Assembly: GCA_902635545.1 (NCBI GenBank)
Contig: CACPOL010000005.1
Coordinates: 1 to 64,000 of the forward strand
Length of the DNA stretch: 64,000 nucleotides
Direction: 5' to 3'
Source: an uncultured Pelagibacteraceae bacterium
GTDB lineage: Bacteria > Pseudomonadota > Alphaproteobacteria > Pelagibacterales > Pelagibacteraceae
Position numbers and translations under genes: made by a program. The notes below the pieces were generated by a model. The model was not told the origin of the DNA. It saw only the letters and a program-made list of their open reading frames with translations, and made no database searches. Positions 16,931-25,099 of the stretch are shown piece after piece. The first letter of the stretch is position 1, and each line of letters begins with the position of its first letter.

Positions 16931-18115
16931 ATGCAAAAATTTAAAAGTGTTGACGATTTAGTTAGTCAACTCAAACCAGAGAAACCGGTATATTGTATCA
17001 GAAAAAAATTGATACATGTTGCATCTAAAACTTTTCAAAAAAAATTTCCGGGTAAAATATTATACGCTGTAAAAACCAATCCTCATCCCGAGGTCTTAAA
17101 AACAATTTCTGAAAGTGGTATTAATGATTTTGATATAGCCTCAATTAAAGAAATTGAGGAAATAAAAAAAGTAAATCCTAATGCAAAATGTTCTTACATG
17201 CATACGGTCAAAAGTAGAGAAAGTATTAAAACTGCGTACTTTAAATTTAATGTTAAAACTTTTTCATTAGACACAAAAGATGAATTAATAAAAATAATTG
17301 AAAGTACAAAAAATGCAAAAGACTTAGAATTATTTGTTAGAGTCGCAGTATCAAATGAACATGCTGAAATTGATTTATCAAAAAAATTTGGGGCATTATC
17401 ATCTGAAGCAATTGGTTTATTGAGATTGACAAATCAATATGCAAAAAAAGTAGGTTTAAGTTTTCATGTTGGTTCGCAATGTATGCATCCAATATCTTAT
17501 GATAAAGGAATTACAGAAATAGGAAATATTATTAAAAAAACAAAAATAATTCCTGACTTTATTAATATAGGAGGAGGGTTTCCAACTATATATCCAGACC
17601 TTATACCTCAATCTTTAGATAATTATTTTTTAGAAATTAAAAAAAGTTTAAAAAAACTAAAAATAAATAAAATGCCACAAATAATATGTGAACCTGGCAG
17701 AGCACTTGTAGCAGAAAGTGGTTCTACAATTGTAAAAATTAATTTAAGGAAAAAACAGAAATTATATATTAACGATGGAACCTATGGAACATTGTTTGAT
17801 GCAGGTACACCAAATATAGTTTATCCTGCACGGCTAGTAAAAAATGATTGTGGAAAAATTATTTCAAAAAAATTGACTGCATTTGATTTTTATGGTCCCA
17901 CATGTGATAGTATGGATTACATGAAAGGTCCTTTTATACTTCCAAATAATATAAAAGAAAATGATTACATTGAGTTAGGACAATTAGGAGCGTATGGTAT
18001 AACATTTAGAACTCAATTTAATGGTTTTTATTCAGATGAAATTTATGAGGTTGAAGATAATCCTATTATGACAATGTATGCTAAGGAAATACCTAAAGGC
18101 ATACTAGTTGCTTAA
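16931..18115 (+). CDS. speC: Ornithine decarboxylase-family PLP enzyme (fold type III)
   Basis: The 394-aa alanine-racemase-fold decarboxylase has the PLP-binding Lys in YAVKTNPHPEVL, HVGSQ, the phosphate loop GGGFP, EPGRALVAES, and the cross-subunit active-site Cys in YGPTCDSMD. The last motif is of ODC / lysine-ornithine decarboxylase type rather than diaminopimelate decarboxylase. It makes putrescine (or a related diamine) for polyamine synthesis. A strong GGGGG Shine-Dalgarno-like tract (16918-16922) sits 8 nt before the ATG. Its TAA overlaps the next ATG by 1 nt. Exact substrate (ornithine, lysine or arginine) is uncertain. Confidence 0.88.
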   Translation: MQKFKSVDDLVSQLKPEKPVYCIRKKLIHVASKTFQKKFPGKILYAVKTNPHPEVLKTISESGINDFDIASIKEIEEIKKVNPNAKCSYMHTVKSRESIKTAYFKFNVKTFSLDTKDELIKIIESTKNAKDLELFVRVAVSNEHAEIDLSKKFGALSSEAIGLLRLTNQYAKKVGLSFHVGSQCMHPISYDKGITEIGNIIKKTKIIPDFINIGGGFPTIYPDLIPQSLDNYFLEIKKSLKKLKINKMPQIICEPGRALVAESGSTIVKINLRKKQKLYINDGTYGTLFDAGTPNIVYPARLVKNDCGKIISKKLTAFDFYGPTCDSMDYMKGPFILPNNIKENDYIELGQLGAYGITFRTQFNGFYSDEIYEVEDNPIMTMYAKEIPKGILVA

Positions 18116-19158
18116 TGATCAAAGATAAAAGTTTAGGACATAATAGTAAGAAAGATTTTCTAAAAAAGCCAATAGAACATATTGATATAACCTCATTTGA
18201 CTCAAGGAAAATTATTTCATCCATGAGTAAAATGTCTTTTGTATCAAGAGAAACCGCTAAGGCAGCCAAAATCTTTAATGAAATGATAAATGATAAAGAT
18301 TGTACAATCTTTTTGACTCTTGCGGGATCAACATCAGCTGCTGGATGTATGAATATATATAAAGATCTCGTTAAATATAATATGGTTGATGCAATAATTG
18401 CAACCGGAGCTTCAATAGTAGATATGGATTTTTTTGAGGCGTTAGGTTTTAGACATTATCAAGGTTCCCAATTTCAAGATGATACTGAGTTAAGAGATAA
18501 TTATATAGATAGAATATATGACACATATATTGATGAAGAAGAACTTCAAATTTGTGATAAAATTATATGTGATATAGCTGATAAACTAGAACCAAGAAGT
18601 TATACATCGAGAGAATTTATTTTTGAAATGGGTAGATATTTGAAAAAAAACTCTAAAAAAAAAGAGTCATTAATTGAAACTGCTTTTGATAACAACGTGC
18701 CTATTTTCTGTCCAGCATTTACTGACTCAAGTGCGGGATTTGGATTAGTGATACATCAAGAAAAAAGCCCAAATAAACACATAACCATAGACAGCATTAG
18801 AGAGTTTAGAGAACTAACAGAAATTAAAATAAAATCCAAAGGCTCTGGGCTTTTTATGATCGGTGGAGGTGTCCCAAAAAATTTTATACAAGATACAGTT
18901 ATATGTGCAGAACTTTTAGGTAAAAATGTTGACATGCATAAATATGCTGTTCAAATCACAGTTGCTGATAGTAGAGATGGTGCTTGTAGTAGCTCAACAT
19001 TAAAAGAGGCAAGCTCTTGGGGTAAAGTTGATATCACAAAAGAACAAATGGTTTTTGCAGAGGCAACAAGCGTATTGCCATTGATAGCCAGTAATGCATT
19101 TCATACGGGTGATTGGAAAAATAGAGACAGAAAAAACTTTACAAAAATTTTTGAATAA
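18115..19158 (+). CDS. Deoxyhypusine synthase-like polyamine synthase
   Basis: The 347-aa member of the deoxyhypusine synthase family has NAD-binding and active-site blocks LTLAGSTSAAGCMNIYKDL, IIATGASIVDMDFFEALG and FMIGGGVPKNFIQD. EASSWGKVD retains the Lys that forms the covalent imine intermediate in deoxyhypusine synthases. Bacteria lack eIF5A, so the aminobutyl acceptor should be a diamine, giving spermidine or homospermidine; such bacterial enzymes have been called homospermidine synthase-like or SpeY. Position between an ODC-type decarboxylase and an agmatinase fits this. Product identity is inferred. Confidence 0.85.
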   Translation: MIKDKSLGHNSKKDFLKKPIEHIDITSFDSRKIISSMSKMSFVSRETAKAAKIFNEMINDKDCTIFLTLAGSTSAAGCMNIYKDLVKYNMVDAIIATGASIVDMDFFEALGFRHYQGSQFQDDTELRDNYIDRIYDTYIDEEELQICDKIICDIADKLEPRSYTSREFIFEMGRYLKKNSKKKESLIETAFDNNVPIFCPAFTDSSAGFGLVIHQEKSPNKHITIDSIREFRELTEIKIKSKGSGLFMIGGGVPKNFIQDTVICAELLGKNVDMHKYAVQITVADSRDGACSSSTLKEASSWGKVDITKEQMVFAEATSVLPLIASNAFHTGDWKNRDRKNFTKIFE

Positions 19159-19160
19159 AA

Positions 19161-20036
19161 TTGAAATATCTTTCTAACAGAAATGGTTTTTTAGGAATTG
19201 ACAATAAATTCAATTTCAAAGAAAAAGCTGTTATTGTTCCATTTGGTCTTGAAAAAACAGTAAGCTATGGTGGTGGGACAAAAAATGGACCAAAAGAGAT
19301 TATAAAAGCCTCACACCAAGTTGAGCTTTATGATGAAGAATTTAACTGTGAGCCATTTAAAAAAATTGGAATAAAAACTTTAAAACCTTTTAAAATTGAG
19401 AAAGATATTAAAAAAGCATTATCCCAAATTTCAAAAATAAATCAGGAACTTTTAGAAAGAAAACTTTTTCCAATGACATTTGGGGGTGAGCATTCTATAA
19501 CTTCAGGGTGTATCCACCCTTTTACTAAAAAGTTTAAAAAAATATGTCTTTTACATTTTGATGCACATGCAGACTTACGTGAAAGCTATAATGGAGAAAA
19601 ATTTTCTCATGCTTCTGCTATTAAAAGATGTTTAGATTTTTCAAATGTTTCTGTTATTTCATTTGGAATAAGAAATATTTCTAAAAACGAAGTTCCTTTT
19701 TTAAAAAAAAATTCTTCACGAATAAATATTTTTTGGGCAAAAGATAAAAATAAGTGGAATTTAAATAAATTTAAAAATCTTATAAAAAATAAAACAGTCT
19801 ATCTTACGTTTGATGTTGATGGGTTAGACTTAAGTATTATGCCAGCAACAGGAACACCAGAACCTGGTGGATTATTGTGGGATGAGACTTTAAATATTAT
19901 CAAGATTGCAGCAAAAAATTCTAAAATTGTTGGTGCAGATATAAATGAATTATCACCGATTAAAGGTTTTAATTCTTACAATTTTCTTGTTGCAAAATTA
20001 GCATATAAAATTTTATCTTATAAATTTTTATACTAA
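19161..20036 (+). CDS. speB: Agmatinase-family ureohydrolase
   Basis: The 291-aa binuclear manganese hydrolase has FGGEHSIT, HFDAHADLRESYNGEKFSHAS and TFDVDGLDLSIMPATGTPEPGG. The DAHADLRESY...SHAS stretch is of SpeB/agmatinase type rather than arginase. It would release urea from agmatine to give putrescine. Translation appears to start at TTG (19161), 2 nt after the upstream stop; no in-frame ATG occurs before the conserved core. It is the third gene of the polyamine operon, although no separate arginine decarboxylase is visible. The 3' end overlaps the convergent transporter gene by 4 nt (CTAA). Confidence 0.88.
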   Translation: MKYLSNRNGFLGIDNKFNFKEKAVIVPFGLEKTVSYGGGTKNGPKEIIKASHQVELYDEEFNCEPFKKIGIKTLKPFKIEKDIKKALSQISKINQELLERKLFPMTFGGEHSITSGCIHPFTKKFKKICLLHFDAHADLRESYNGEKFSHASAIKRCLDFSNVSVISFGIRNISKNEVPFLKKNSSRINIFWAKDKNKWNLNKFKNLIKNKTVYLTFDVDGLDLSIMPATGTPEPGGLLWDETLNIIKIAAKNSKIVGADINELSPIKGFNSYNFLVAKLAYKILSYKFLY

Positions 20037-20587
20037 ACCTTAACTGGTTTGAAAGTACTAAGAAGTAATTTAAAAGGAATTAGCATTATCAATGCTACAA
20101 ATATCTTTACAGCCAAATCGCCTAAAGATAATGTAATCCAGGGTATACCTGATCCATAGAAAGAAATTGAAAAAAATAAAAAAGTATCAACAGTAGATCC
20201 AATAAATGATGATACCAGTGGCGCAACAAACCATTTATTTTTTCTTAATTTATCAAAAATTTTTACATCTAATAATTGAGCAACTAAGAAAGCTGTTCCT
20301 GATCCAATAGCAATTCTTAAAGAAATTAAATCTGCGAAGTTAGTTGAAAATATAAGAGTAAAACTAATTCCAACCGCAAACCCAAAATAAACTATTTTTC
20401 TAGCAACAACACTCCCGTAAGACCTATTTGCAAGGTCAGTAATTAAAAATGCAATTGGATAACTAAATGCTCCATAAGTTAATATTTCTTCTAGACCATA
20501 ATATTTAATTGGGAATTGAACTAAATAATTTGAGGATAAAACAACCATCCCCATTAAAAAGGAAAGTAGTAAAAACAATCTATTCAT
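20033..20587 (-). CDS. Queuosine precursor transporter (YhhQ/VUT family)
   Basis: The 184-aa integral membrane protein has about six helices. Family motifs are ILTYGAFSYPIAFLITDLANRSYG, LRIAIGSGTAFLVAQLLDVKIFDKLR and SSFIGSTVDTFLFFSISF. Family members import queuine or preQ0/preQ1 for tRNA queuosine modification, so this suggests salvage of precursors from seawater. Its ATG overlaps the rpmB TAA by 1 nt, making it the second gene of an rpmB operon. Confidence 0.88.
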   Translation of the reverse strand: MNRLFLLLSFLMGMVVLSSNYLVQFPIKYYGLEEILTYGAFSYPIAFLITDLANRSYGSVVARKIVYFGFAVGISFTLIFSTNFADLISLRIAIGSGTAFLVAQLLDVKIFDKLRKNKWFVAPLVSSFIGSTVDTFLFFSISFYGSGIPWITLSLGDLAVKIFVALIMLIPFKLLLSTFKPVKV

Positions 20588-20898
20588 TATACAGATTTTG
20601 ATGTGGATGTTTTTCTAAATGGGACTTTAATTAATAAATTTTTTTTTAATTTTTTCAGTCTAGGAGATAAATTTTTATTTTTGACATTTTTCAAAAAATC
20701 ATCAAAACTTCCTCTTTTATCAACAGACCTTACACCTGCGTTACTGACAGTTAGTTTTAAACTTCGGTTTAAAATTTGACTTGTAAATCTAACTTTTTTT
20801 AAATTAGGAAGAAATCTCCTTTTTGTTTTATTGTTAGCATGGCTAACGTTATGTCCCTTCATAGGAATTTTTCCAGTTAGTTCACATTTTTTAGTCAT
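20587..20898 (-). CDS. rpmB: 50S ribosomal protein L28
   Basis: Start [29 protein letters not shown] is the classic L28 N-terminus, followed by [34 protein letters not shown]-type core. Length is 103 aa, longer than the ~78-aa enterobacterial form and close to alphaproteobacterial L28, with a basic C-terminal tail ([17 protein letters not shown]). A good promoter match sits unusually close upstream, implying a very short 5' leader. Confidence 0.96.
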   Translation of the reverse strand: MTKKCELTGKIPMKGHNVSHANNKTKRRFLPNLKKVRFTSQILNRSLKLTVSNAGVRSVDKRGSFDDFLKNVKNKNLSPRLKKLKKNLLIKVPFRKTSTSKSV

Positions 20899-20907
20899 AA
20901 GTTAATG

Positions 20908-20938
20908 ATTATATAGAATGCAACATCAAATACGTCAA
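20908..20938 (-). promoter_or_regulatory. Sigma-70 promoter of rpmB (near-leaderless geometry)
   Basis: Minus strand TTGACG (20933-20938) and an extended -10 TATATAAT (TATATA at 20910-20915 with 17-nt spacing, TATAAT at 20908-20913 with 19). The -10 ends only 9 nt before the ATG at 20898, so transcription would begin about 2-5 nt upstream of the start codon. Confidence 0.65.
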
Positions 20939-20954
20939 GTTTTTTAAAAAAAAT

Positions 20955-22001
20955 TTAATTCTTTTTACCTATTATTTCTTTGAAATTTTTAACACCATCT
21001 CTTAACAAGAGTTCTTTTAACTCTTGTTTTATTTTTCCTACAATATTTGGTCCTTGAAAAACCATTCCTGTATACAATTGAACGTAGTCCGCGCCAGCCA
21101 AAAATTTTACATAGGCACTCTTTCCAGAATCTACACCTCCTACTCCAATAATTTTTATTTTACCCTTTAATAGTTTATAAAATTTTGAAATTAGTTCATT
21201 AGATTTTTTTTCAAGAGGTTTTCCTGACAATCCTCCCTTTTCATGTTTATTTATATTTATTAAATTTTCTCTACATTTATCTGTCGAATTAGAAATGATC
21301 AAAGCAGCAATATTGTATTTAAATAAAACTTCACTTATTTGAAATATTTGTTTTTCAGATATATCTGGAGAAATTTTTATTACTATTGGTATTTTCGAAT
21401 TTAAATTATTTCTTTCTTTTTCAATTGCTTTAATTAGTTCATCAAATTTTGTGCTTTCATGAAAATCTCTTAAAGCTTCTGTGTTTGGTGAAGAAATATT
21501 TATAGTAATATAATCCGCAATATCATGAAAAGTTTTTAACCCAATTATATAATCATTTAACCTATTAGTAGTTTCTTTATTAGGTCCTATGTTAATCCCA
21601 AGTAGGCCAGTAGGCAAATTTGATCTTATTCTCGAATTAATATTTTTTGAACCTAAATTGTTAAATCCCAATCTATTTATGAGAGCCTCATCCTCTATTA
21701 GTCTGAAAACTCTAGGTTTAGGATTTCCATGTTGTTTAAGAGGAGTAATAGTACCTACCTCTACAAAACCAAAACCAAGCTTGAATAATTGATTAAATAT
21801 TTCAGCATTTTTATCAAACCCAGCTGCCATACCAATTGGATTATTTATTTTTTTACCAAATAACTCAGTCTGAAAAAATGAGTCATATTTTTTTTCTTCA
21901 AAAATATTTGGTAAAATATTTAGCTTTAAAGACTTAACTGCTAGTGTATGTGCTAATTCAGGATCAAATTTAAAAATTAAGGATCTGAATTTATCAAACA
22001 T
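20955..22001 (-). CDS. pyrD: Dihydroorotate dehydrogenase (quinone), class 2
   Basis: Membrane-associated flavoenzyme of pyrimidine synthesis, oxidising dihydroorotate with ubiquinone. The N-terminal helix (residues ~1-35; FDPELAHTLAVKSLK) is the class 2 membrane/quinone element. Core motifs: NPIGMAAGFDKNAEIFNQLFKLGFGFVEVGTITP region, ISSPNTEALRDF with the catalytic Ser, and GVGGVDSGKSAYVKFLAGADYVQLYTG. Length of 348 aa is standard. Its ATG lies 8 nt inside the upstream lysS 3' end, so the two are coupled. Confidence 0.96.
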   Translation of the reverse strand: MFDKFRSLIFKFDPELAHTLAVKSLKLNILPNIFEEKKYDSFFQTELFGKKINNPIGMAAGFDKNAEIFNQLFKLGFGFVEVGTITPLKQHGNPKPRVFRLIEDEALINRLGFNNLGSKNINSRIRSNLPTGLLGINIGPNKETTNRLNDYIIGLKTFHDIADYITINISSPNTEALRDFHESTKFDELIKAIEKERNNLNSKIPIVIKISPDISEKQIFQISEVLFKYNIAALIISNSTDKCRENLININKHEKGGLSGKPLEKKSNELISKFYKLLKGKIKIIGVGGVDSGKSAYVKFLAGADYVQLYTGMVFQGPNIVGKIKQELKELLLRDGVKNFKEIIGKKN

Positions 22002-23562
22002 TAAGTAATTTATCTTTTATAAGTTGTTTAGTTTCTTTTACTCCAAAAAAGCTTATAAAAAAGCCCATTCTTGGACCATTTTCTTCACCAAAGATTACCT
22101 CATAAATCAACTTAAACCAATCTCTAAGATTTTCAGAATATCCATTCTCTTTACCAGTAGAGTAAATTAATGTTTGAATCTCCTCTGGTTTCATTTCATC
22201 AGTACATTTTTCTAGGGCACTTATCAACGACTCTAAAGCTTTTTTTTCATTTTGATTTGGTTTTTTATAATTTTTTCTTAATTTTATCACTGAATCAAAA
22301 TATTTTATAGCATATCCAATTAATGAATCAAAAATTGGATAATCTTTTTTATTTATATTAGGTTTATATTTTTTAACAAATTTCCAAAGCAAATCCTTAT
22401 TATTTGCATTACTTGTTTCCACTAAATTTAAAAGCATCGAGAATGGCATAATCATTTTTTCTTGAGGTATTATACCATTATGAACATGCCAAACAGGATT
22501 CATCAATAATTGTAACTCATTTTGACTTTTTGCTTTATCAATAAATTCCAAATATTCATCTACTGCTTTTGGGACTATCTCATCATAAAGTTTTTTTGCT
22601 CTTTTTGGATTCTGGTACATATACATTGATAAACTTTCAGGTGAAGCAAATTCTAGCCACTGATCAATTGTAATACCATTTCCCTTAGATTTAGAAATTT
22701 TTTCACCTTTTTCATCTAAAAAAAGTTCATATGCAAATCCAGATGGATTTTTTTTTCCTAAAAGTTTGACAATTTTTGTTGAAAGTATTGCACTTTCTAT
22801 AAGATCTTTACCATACATTTCATAATCTACATCCAGTGCATACCATCTCATTGCCCAATCAACTTTCCATTGCAATTTGCAGTTTCCATTCAGGATACTT
22901 ACTTCAAGTTTTTTTCCATTATTATCAAAAACTATTTTTGACTTGTCTTTCAAAATTTCTAGAACTGGTATTTCAAGCACAGAACCAGTATCTGGGCATA
23001 TTGGTAAAAATGGACTGTAAGTTTTTTGTCTTTCTTTTCCTAAAGTTGGAATAATTATATCCATTATACCATTATAGTTTTCAAGAACTAATTGTAATGT
23101 CGAATTAAAAAAACCACTAGTGTAAAGCTTTGTTGAGCTTTTAAAATTATATTGAAAGTTAAAATTATCTAAAAATTTTTTTAACATTTCATTATTGTGC
23201 TGACCAAAACTATCAAATTTTTTAAATGGATCAGGAACCTTAGTTAAAGGTTTATGTAAATGATTCTTTAAAAGAGATTGATTAGGAATATTATCTGGAA
23301 TTTTTCTTAGTCCGTCCATATCATCGGAAAAGGTGATAATTTCAGTCGGTAAGTTAGTAATTTTTTTTATAGCATTAACCATCATGGAAGTTCTTGCTAC
23401 TTCTCCGAAAGTTCCTATGTGGGGAAGTCCACTTGGTCCATATCCTGTTTGTAATGTAATTTTTCCTTTTTTCTCAATAAAAGATTTCCGCTCACGTAAC
23501 ATTTTTTTTGCTTCAACAAAGGGCCAAGCGTTAGTTTTATCTAAATTTTCATTTTTTATCAT
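21994..23562 (-). CDS. lysS: Lysyl-tRNA synthetase, class I
   Basis: Class I (archaeal-type) LysRS, the form used by most Alphaproteobacteria instead of class II. The HIGH-like motif is GPSGLPHIGTFGEVAR (residues ~45-60) and the KMSKS-like loop is KISKSKGNGITIDQW; the C-terminal helical domain binds the anticodon. The track opens at a TTG (23568), but the ATG two codons later at 23562 (MIKNENLDK) is preferred, giving 522 aa. Divergent from trkH across about 90 nt. pyrD overlaps the 3' end by 8 nt. Confidence 0.95.
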   Translation of the reverse strand: MIKNENLDKTNAWPFVEAKKMLRERKSFIEKKGKITLQTGYGPSGLPHIGTFGEVARTSMMVNAIKKITNLPTEIITFSDDMDGLRKIPDNIPNQSLLKNHLHKPLTKVPDPFKKFDSFGQHNNEMLKKFLDNFNFQYNFKSSTKLYTSGFFNSTLQLVLENYNGIMDIIIPTLGKERQKTYSPFLPICPDTGSVLEIPVLEILKDKSKIVFDNNGKKLEVSILNGNCKLQWKVDWAMRWYALDVDYEMYGKDLIESAILSTKIVKLLGKKNPSGFAYELFLDEKGEKISKSKGNGITIDQWLEFASPESLSMYMYQNPKRAKKLYDEIVPKAVDEYLEFIDKAKSQNELQLLMNPVWHVHNGIIPQEKMIMPFSMLLNLVETSNANNKDLLWKFVKKYKPNINKKDYPIFDSLIGYAIKYFDSVIKLRKNYKKPNQNEKKALESLISALEKCTDEMKPEEIQTLIYSTGKENGYSENLRDWFKLIYEVIFGEENGPRMGFFISFFGVKETKQLIKDKLLNV

Positions 23563-23653
23563 TAGCAATTCTCACAAAATATCTTATATTTTGAGCATTT
23601 AATAATTCTTATAGAGTTGAAATTTATTTACCATAAAATAATGTTCTTTCAAA

Positions 23654-25099
23654 ATGTCTAATTACAAAACTGTTTTTTTTACCTTAGGTGTTTTGCAAAT
23701 AATTCTTGGAATATCTATGATCATTCCAATTCTCACTCAAATTATATATTCTGAATTAGACTCTTCGTTCATAGGGGCATCTGTTACAACTGTTATATTT
23801 GGCTCATTATTTTTTCTATCTAATTTAAATCATGATAAAAAATTAAATTTACAACAAGCTTTTTTGTTAACAGCATTATCCTGGCTAAGTATTGCAATTT
23901 TTGGATCTCTACCATTTATATTTTCTCCATTGAACTTAGATATAACTGACGCTTTTTTTGAGAGCATGTCAGGAATAACAACCACAGGTTCAACAATTAT
24001 TTCCAACTTAGAAAATACTCCTAAAGGAATTTTATTATGGAGAGCATTATTACAATGGCTAGGTGGTATTGGAATAATTGTCATGGCTATAACCTTGATG
24101 CCAATAATGAATGTTGGTGGAATGCAATTATTTAAAATTTCAAGCAATGATTCTTCCGAAAAAATATTGCCAAAATCTAAGGAAATAGCTCTAAGACTAA
24201 TCTATATTTACTTTGGTTTAACTCTTTTATGTGGAACGACTTATAAAATTTTTGGTATGAATTATTTTGATAGTGTGACTCATTCAATGACCACAATAGC
24301 AACAGGTGGATTTTCAAATTATAATGACTCAATCGGTTATTTTAAAAGTGCTTATATTGAAATTTCATCAATTATATTTATTATCTTAGGCAGTTTACCT
24401 TTTATAGCCTATATAAAATTTTTAAATGGAGATAAAAAAATATTCCTAAACGATATTCAAATAAGATCTTTTATAAAAATAATCATTTTTTCAATAATTC
24501 TTCTATCTACTTATTTAATAATTCAAAATGACGGTATTTCAGAATTTAATATAAGACGAATAATTTTTAATATCATTTCTATTTTAACTGGAACAGGTTA
24601 TGTTACAGGAGAATTTGATAACTTGGGTAATTTCCCAATAATATTTTTTTTAATACTAATGTTCATTGGTGGATGTGCAGGTTCGACAACTTGTGGAATT
24701 AAAGTCTTTAGAATCCAAATTTTGTTTTCATTTATTAAAAATCAACTAAAAAAAATTATTTATCCAAGAGGGATATTTATAATTAAATATGATAAAAATA
24801 GTGTTGATGATAAATTCATGGCCTCAATAATTACCTTCATTTACTTTTACTTCGTAATATTTTTCATATTAACTGCTCTCTTGTCATTGACTGGTTTAGA
24901 TTTTATTACATCAATATCTGGAGCTGCAACCTCAATATCAAATGTTGGTCCAGGGTTGGGTTCGGTAATAGGACCTAATGGTAATTTTGCTTCTTTGCCA
25001 GATTTATCAAAATGGATTTTATCAATTGGCATGATATTAGGTAGACTTGAACTATTTGCTATCTTAGTATTGTTTTTACCATCTTTTTGGAGAAACTAA
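23654..25099 (+). CDS. trkH: Trk-type potassium uptake membrane subunit TrkH
   Basis: The 481-aa polytopic protein of the TrkH/KtrB family with four M1-P-M2 repeats. Selectivity-filter-like P-loop segments are visible: SGITTTGSTIISN, TTIATGGFSNYN, TGTGYVTGEFDN and ATSISNVGPGLGSV, each with the conserved central Gly. It imports K+ with the peripheral NAD-binding subunit TrkA, which is not in the window. Its TAA overlaps the ampG ATG (TAATG). Confidence 0.94.
   Translation: MSNYKTVFFTLGVLQIILGISMIIPILTQIIYSELDSSFIGASVTTVIFGSLFFLSNLNHDKKLNLQQAFLLTALSWLSIAIFGSLPFIFSPLNLDITDAFFESMSGITTTGSTIISNLENTPKGILLWRALLQWLGGIGIIVMAITLMPIMNVGGMQLFKISSNDSSEKILPKSKEIALRLIYIYFGLTLLCGTTYKIFGMNYFDSVTHSMTTIATGGFSNYNDSIGYFKSAYIEISSIIFIILGSLPFIAYIKFLNGDKKIFLNDIQIRSFIKIIIFSIILLSTYLIIQNDGISEFNIRRIIFNIISILTGTGYVTGEFDNLGNFPIIFFLILMFIGGCAGSTTCGIKVFRIQILFSFIKNQLKKIIYPRGIFIIKYDKNSVDDKFMASIITFIYFYFVIFFILTALLSLTGLDFITSISGAATSISNVGPGLGSVIGPNGNFASLPDLSKWILSIGMILGRLELFAILVLFLPSFWRN

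Noticed and set aside
18115-19158. True deoxyhypusine synthase acting on eIF5A
   Set aside because: Bacteria lack eIF5A; polyamine-operon context indicates a small-molecule acceptor.
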